Source: Pterobdella sp. o SKG-2022
Taxonomy: Eukaryota; Annelida; Clitellata; Hirudinida; Piscicolidae
Assembly (NCBI GenBank): GCA_964035795.1
Contig: OZ038320.1
Location: 21,284,589 to 21,348,588, forward strand
Length of the DNA stretch: 64,000 nt
Reading direction: 5' to 3'
The position numbers and the translations under genes are program-made. The notes beneath the pieces were generated by a model. It was not told the DNA's origin and searched no databases. It was given only the letters and a program-made list of their open reading frames with translations. Below, in pieces: positions 58,316 through 64,000 of this stretch (positions within the stretch are counted from its first letter, which is position 1; every line of letters begins with the position of its first letter).

Positions 58316-59373
58316 AAAAATTTGTTTTGTTCAAATTTTAAATAGAAGTAATCGAGTAATTTTTAATTTGTAATATGAATGCCATGAAATACAATGCTTT
58401 ATATGAACTCACTTATAAAAATTTAGGATTAATTATAAATTTATGTTAGACTTTTCATTGATGAAATATTTTTTAAATTTCAGATTTGACAAGAATTTGA
58501 GCAAAATTGAGTAATGAAACTTTGTTAATTATGAAAATTTGAATGAAGATAGTTTAGTGTTCGGTTCTAATGAACGTTCTGTTGCCTTTCCTATAAACTT
58601 GTTTAACCTTTTTTCAGGCTTCGCATACTATTCTGAACGAATTTGTTATTTGTTTTTAAAATTAGTATTTTTGTTTGTTAAATATTTTATATTATTCGAT
58701 GAATTATAATATTTTATCAGTGACAGTTTTATCCATTTTTTATTTTCATCAAACATTTCATTAACGAGTTTTTAAAAATTTCTATTATCACAATATAATT
58801 ATTGAGCATATTTGATATTTTAAATAAAGATTCAAAATGTTTAACTTTTTGCCTCTAAGCTTTCCAACAAGTTTCACTTCATTCCAGCCTACTAAGCAAG
58901 CCTCAAGCTTAACAATGGGACACACCATTTTTCTTGGCAACTAACTTTTGTTTAGCTAAACATTGGCATTTCTTATACTTTATAGTTGAGTCTATTTACC
59001 TATGCCTATAGAATATTCACGGCGTTCAAGAACTTCTATAATCATTCACGCGCTTTTTTTAATTAGGCATTTATAGACCATATAGTTTAGTATTAACAGC
59101 TAAGTCGGTGAATACTTCTTAAGCACCGTCAACCGGATCTTTCTTCAGATTAAGCGACTGATAAACTTTTTCAATTTTTAAAGCTTTTTTTGGTAGCTGG
59201 TCTACCAAATATTTCGATAGCTGGCCTATTCGACAAGTTTCAACTTCTTCTATCTGTTAATCGTTTTCATTTTGCAAAAAAAAACTGTTGTTAGCTGGTC
59301 TAACGTTATTATTGCAACCAAAGTCAGTTTCGAGGATAAAATATTTACAAACCTTCAACAGCACCAAACCATA
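58316..59373. other. Intergenic region between transporter and NPAS4-like gene
   Basis: About 1.06 kb of AT-rich sequence between two genes on the same strand. It presumably holds the transporter 3' UTR and the NPAS4-like promoter. Two short direct repeats of GTAGCTGGTCTACC / TAGCTGGCCTA occur near 59190-59230 and 59290. No gene seen. Confidence 0.6.
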
Positions 59374-62300
59374 ATGGCATCTTGTCAACAAAGGTTTACC
59401 CCCAATTTATTATTCCATAATATTTGACTTTAAAAAAATGGTCTTTTTTTTATTAATTTATACTAATAAAACAATAAGTTTATAAATAAAGTTATCAATA
59501 AACTTTCAACCTCTTGTAAATACTATGATATTGATTAAAGAAAACACTAAACCAAAATAAATACTAACATAAACGGCAGATCTACGAAAGGAGCTTCTAA
59601 GCAAAGACGAGACAACATCAACAGCGAAGTTTCAATCATAAGGTCTCTTCTGCCTCTGCCTGACGCCGTGAGAAACCGTCTGTCGCAGCTGCAAGTGATG
59701 GCTATGTGCAAGGCTTTTGTTGGAAAATCTAACCTCATGTGTACCAGTTCGTATTTTTAACATTCAACCAAAATTTAGATATTTTTATAAGATTTCGATA
59801 AATCTAAAAACAGATCATTTCGAAGAGTTTTGGAAGATTTTAATATTTGTTATAAACTGAATAGGTTTTCATAGGAAATGTGGGGCTACTTCTTCGCCTC
59901 TGTTTGAAAATTGTATCGCCACTAATTATCACTAAAATAGCTCAAAAACTAATTAAGTTTTAATTCTAAAAAAAATGTCAAAAAAACATGGACTTTTAGA
60001 ATGATTTTCTTAGCTATATAATTGATCACAACTTATTTCTAAGAAACCAAGATTAAAGAGATCAAAGCCTATGGATAGTATGGTAAAATACAACACAAAA
60101 GTATAATATAAAGATTCTCAATTTTCAAGAAAATTCTAATCAAATCTTCAAGAGCTAATTAAGAAACTCTTAAAAACGCTTGCGATGTATTTTACCACAT
60201 TAATTAGAAAAAAATCGATTAAAAATTTTCAAAACTTTGTTAAAATTATTATTATAAGTCTAATATTTCTGATTTAGGATATATTAGTATATCCCCAACA
60301 ATTTTAACTCCAAAGTTGAAGAAATCTTCATTAAATTCATTGAAAACTATTTTTTTAGATAATTTTAGTGTCCTAAAACTTCAGTATAATCCAAAAATTC
60401 AAATTTTAGTTTTTATTTGGTCATAAAATTCCTTTCATGGATTATAATAATAAATATTTAGCCTTAAGATCTCATAGCCTAATGTTGAGTTGTTGTGAAG
60501 CTAGTCAAAAACAAAACTATTCATGCGTAAAGAAAGCATATTCAAAAGGAAATTCAAAATTGGTTCCATCATAAGTTATTCATAAATATTGACGTCATTC
60601 ACATTAGAAATAATAACATTTTTCTTCAATTGTTCCGTCTTAATATTTTATTGAAAATTATAACAGCGATAAAAGTTTTGGTAAGATGGAGTTGAAAACA
60701 ATCCATGACGATGCATGATTAATCGCATATATTTTAGAAACACGACAATTAATCACTACTATTATTTTTAGTATTATAGGGCGGTTGATTCAAGGTTAAG
60801 AATTATGAGAAATGTTTTTCCGTGAAGTTTGATTTTAGAATCAGATTCAAGATTCTTACTCAACTTTTTTATCACTTGTGTTTATTTTTCCAAATGAAAC
60901 CAATTGAATCAGGTGCTAATGAGAAGTCAGAATTGGTCTCACAACATTGGGATTTCACCCAAGTAATTTTACATTCTAAATTTTTTTAATGCTTAATATT
61001 TTAAAATGCCAAATAACCCTACTTGAAGTCTACAGAAACTTGGAGAAAAAATTTTTTTAATATCATTTTTTTTATCACAAAATGTAAATTTTCCAAAAAT
61101 TTATTTTTAGACGTTTAGAAAACATAACCGAGCTTCTTAAGTTGTGTTTCAAATCTCCAGGCTTTGCCAGGGTTTTTGTTGGTCACAGACACCTCAGGGA
61201 CCATTGTGTACATGTCAGATAACACGGTTGAGTATCTGGGATACTCTATGGTGAGTGTTTGATAATGTGCCAATAAGCTGAAATGCAACATTGAGAACAA
61301 ATAAACTTGTTTCGAACCTAGGTGTTTCATTAATACTCTTGTTTAATTAGGCTTTCGAAGTACCTAATAATGATTTTTCAACTAAATACTATTAAGTACT
61401 ATATGTTAATGTTTCAAATATCTCTGTGATGAATGTGAGCAAATATTTATCTGAACTTAATTTTGAATACTTCAAGCTCATATAGCAAATATCTTGAAAA
61501 AACGTGTAACGAAATGAGACTTAAATCATCAATGTCATGGTAGAAATGGAGAATTATTTAGAATAAAATTACACCATAATTGTGTTAAAATCCAAAACTA
61601 TTACATAATTTTAACTTTAACATTTGGTACGGGATCATTTCTTAATAGATGTCAATCACTAAAATGAAGCAAAACACCAATTGATAGGTGGATATCGTGA
61701 GCCAATCTGAAAATGTGTTGGACATCATTCATCCGGGAGACAAGAATAAGTTTGCTGAAATTTTAAACGCTCAAAGCATTAGTTCTAAAGCAAACACTAT
61801 ATTTTGCCGTATGGGACTTTTGAAACACCCCAGAAGAAATCAAACTTTCGAAAAATATAAGGTTAAATTAAAAATATGAAAGAATTTATAAAAATAATAT
61901 TTAGAGTGTAAATAATAAGTGAATCAAACCCTAAAAACAGAAAGTGAAAGTGGTAAGCAAAACACAAACTTTCTCTGATGGCAGTCAAAGCTACATGGTA
62001 GCAATGTGCACTCTCCAACTGGATGTGTCAATGCTTCTTGACCAGTTCACTTACATTTATGATTCCACTGTTTTTAAAAGCACACACACCTTAGACATGA
62101 GATATTTGAGCCTCGATGATAAGTCAGTTACAGAGAATATTTTTTGTTTTATTTGATAGCTTTAACAGTATATAAAAATAAATTCAACTCATTCGTAATC
62201 TTATATAAATTTTAGTGGATACTTCCATCTGGGAGTGCAAAAAAACCAAGTTACACAAATTTCGTGGTACGCTATGATCCATCCAAGTGATATTGCCATA

Positions 62301-63973
62301 GCTGTTAAAAAGCATACCGAATGTGAGTTCAACAATTGAACAACTAAAATATTAATAAAGCATTATTTCGAATGAATATATCTATAATTTTTAACTATTA
62401 GAAGTTATAAGATAAAACTATCATTTAATCCCTAGTAATGAAGTCAAACTTTCCGGCTCCAAATGTCTCATTGAGCGCAAGATTTCAAAGCTGCAATGGA
62501 GATATGATATGGTTGCGTATTGTATTAAAAAGGGAACTAGTGGAAAAGGATAAAGAAGAGATTGTGTGTTGCAATCAAGTTATGAATGCCGATGAAGTGG
62601 CATATGCTTCAAAGTTGTTTTCCCATGTTAGTATAAATGATGTTTGAGATAAAAAATTTAAGTTTGAATTTCTTGAAATATACTTATTGTTTTATGAGAA
62701 ATTTTTTAAAAAGACATGATACTAATGAATTATGACAAGGTTGTACTTATCGAAAAGTTTAGTTGAACAAAAATTTTCTACATGCTTTTTCAATAAATTC
62801 TTCATAAATTAAGAAGTATATTTTAAAAAATTCCAATTTGCCAAGAACATACGATGTCTTTTAAAAACTTTAAAAATAACGTGTAATTTAAGGGTTTTTA
62901 ATCGTTTAATTGAACTTATTTTATAGACTAACCTTCAACATGAGAACAAAGTTCATGGAAATGATTCCAAAGAAAATGTTAAAGTTTCAAATGCTTTGAA
63001 AAGAGAATTTCCTGCAGACTGTAATGATGCAAACAAAAGATCAGAAAGAACTCATTTGTTTGAAAAACTGAAAAAGAAAATGAAAAAATCATCGGATGAG
63101 CAAAATGATCTCTCAGCACTTTGGCCTTTTGAGAGTAGTACCACACCTTCAAGAAATAACATCAACTTCATGGATTTATCTTTTATCCAATCTATTCCAG
63201 AGCAGTTTATTGAAAATAATTCCCATGTTAGCAAAGATTTCCAAATTAAAGATAATTGCTCTAAAGAAATTTTCGAAAATTTTCAAAACTCAAAAAGTCA
63301 GAATTTCGGAACTGAATGCCAGATGGACATCAATAAAACACAACATCAGCAAGGATATAATTTGTTAAAAAAGATTTCAGTTTTGAATGATTTTTCATCT
63401 GATCTTCCACTCAACAACTCATTTAACGATAATAATTTTGTTGTTGGCAAAAATTTCATTGGCCTTGAAACTCAAAATAGCGATATAGACAAATTTTTTA
63501 ACTTCAACACCACAAACCAAACCTCCAATAGCAGCTTGCCATCTTACTCTTCCTACTTAGACTCCAAAACATTCTCTAATCCCTCAGAGGCATCGCCTCA
63601 TTCCAACTGTTCTTCTATCAACTTTGAGGAGTACAACCAGTCATTCCTAAAACAAGTCGATGAAATTAAAAGCGAACTTTTTTTTGAAGATGATTCCATG
63701 TTGGACACAAATGAGAAAAGTAAAAAAATTGAACTTTCTGGTAAAAGTTCATTCCCTGAACTGGAAGTACAGGAAGTTGATGAATATTTGAAACTTTTGG
63801 AAGAACCTATGCAAATTAAATCAGAAAACTTTGAACTGAATGACTTTGATTCAATTGATTTTTTTCAAAAACCATTTTTTAATGACTTTTCACAAAAGAA
63901 TGGATACGAAAAGAATTATGCCGATGACGCTTCTGCAGCTGGTCTCCAGAGATGTGCCATGGTGGCTTTTTGA
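59374..63973 (+). CDS. NPAS4: bHLH-PAS transcription factor, NPAS4/dysfusion type
   Basis: Class I bHLH-PAS factor that pairs with ARNT/Tango; NPAS4 is an activity-induced neuronal gene and Drosophila dysfusion acts in trachea and leg. Exons: 59374-59393, 59580-59750, 61142-61250, 61688-61861, 61941-62122, 62216-62322, 62436-62626, 62927-63973; phases give 666 residues. MASCQQRSTKGASKQRRDN begins the basic region with the diagnostic RSTKGASK, then helix-loop-helix RSLLPLPDAVRNRLSQLQVM. PAS-A has ALPGFLLVTDTSGTIVYMSD, VEYLGYSMVD and DIIHPGDKNKF; PAS-B has ISWYAMIHPSD and NGDMIWLRIVL. The last exon encodes 348 residues rich in Ser, Asn and acidic clusters, fitting a transactivation tail. The exon 2/3 junction is the least certain (donor GTATTT, acceptor TTAAG); the rest is firm. 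A short tiny first exon with AG/GTTTAC donor completes the Arg codon. Confidence 0.9.
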
Positions 63974-64000
63974 ATGGACTTTTTCTACTGTTTTGTATTT

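Overview
The window is nuclear DNA of an invertebrate-type animal. It is strongly AT-rich. The genes are broken into many short exons whose introns almost all obey GT–AG, and every recognisable protein is a metazoan orthologue (katanin p80, UBL5, SDR16C dehydrogenase, RIIAD1, XRCC2, pyroglutamyl-peptidase I, CDK8, a golgin-160-like protein, an EAAT-type glutamate transporter, NPAS4/dysfusion). Repeats are tRNA-derived SINEs, L2-like, RTE-like and jockey-like non-LTR retrotransposons, and foldback elements. I cannot name the phylum from sequence alone. All gene models below were built by hand from exon reading frames, splice sites and remembered family features; no search was run.

Layout. 0.6–11.8 kb (minus): KATNB1, 12 firm exons covering the WD40 propeller, with its C-terminal con80 part running off the left edge. 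12.2–15.8 kb (plus): UBL5, head-to-head with KATNB1, with a retrotransposon in intron 2. 16.2–17.7 kb (plus): a membrane-anchored SDR16C-type retinol/steroid dehydrogenase. 18.2–19.1 kb (plus): RIIAD1. 19.1–30.7 kb: a gene-poor block, the right part being nested non-LTR elements (a zinc-finger RT family split by a jockey-like element, then a degenerate RTE element, a SINE, and an L2-like 3' end inserted in another LINE). 30.9–31.7 kb (plus): XRCC2 without recognisable Walker motifs, tail-to-tail and only 62 bp from PGPEP1 (31.8–32.6 kb, minus), itself head-to-head with CDK8 (33.0–38.4 kb, plus, 13 exons). 39.0–48.6 kb (minus): a 20-exon coiled-coil protein resembling golgin-160. 52.4–58.3 kb (plus): an SLC1A glutamate transporter with one GC–AG intron. 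59.4–64.0 kb (plus): an NPAS4/dysfusion bHLH-PAS factor, complete to its stop codon.

The genes do not form a pathway; they are housekeeping and signalling genes placed close together, twice as divergent pairs sharing under 400 bp of upstream DNA. No prokaryotic system, CRISPR array or virus was seen. The items most worth following are the SINE/L2 tail sharing, the foldback family with perfect arms, the loss of ATP-binding motifs in XRCC2, the altered HP1 serine motif in the transporter, and acceptor-like AGs just before several start codons that might indicate spliced-leader trans-splicing.
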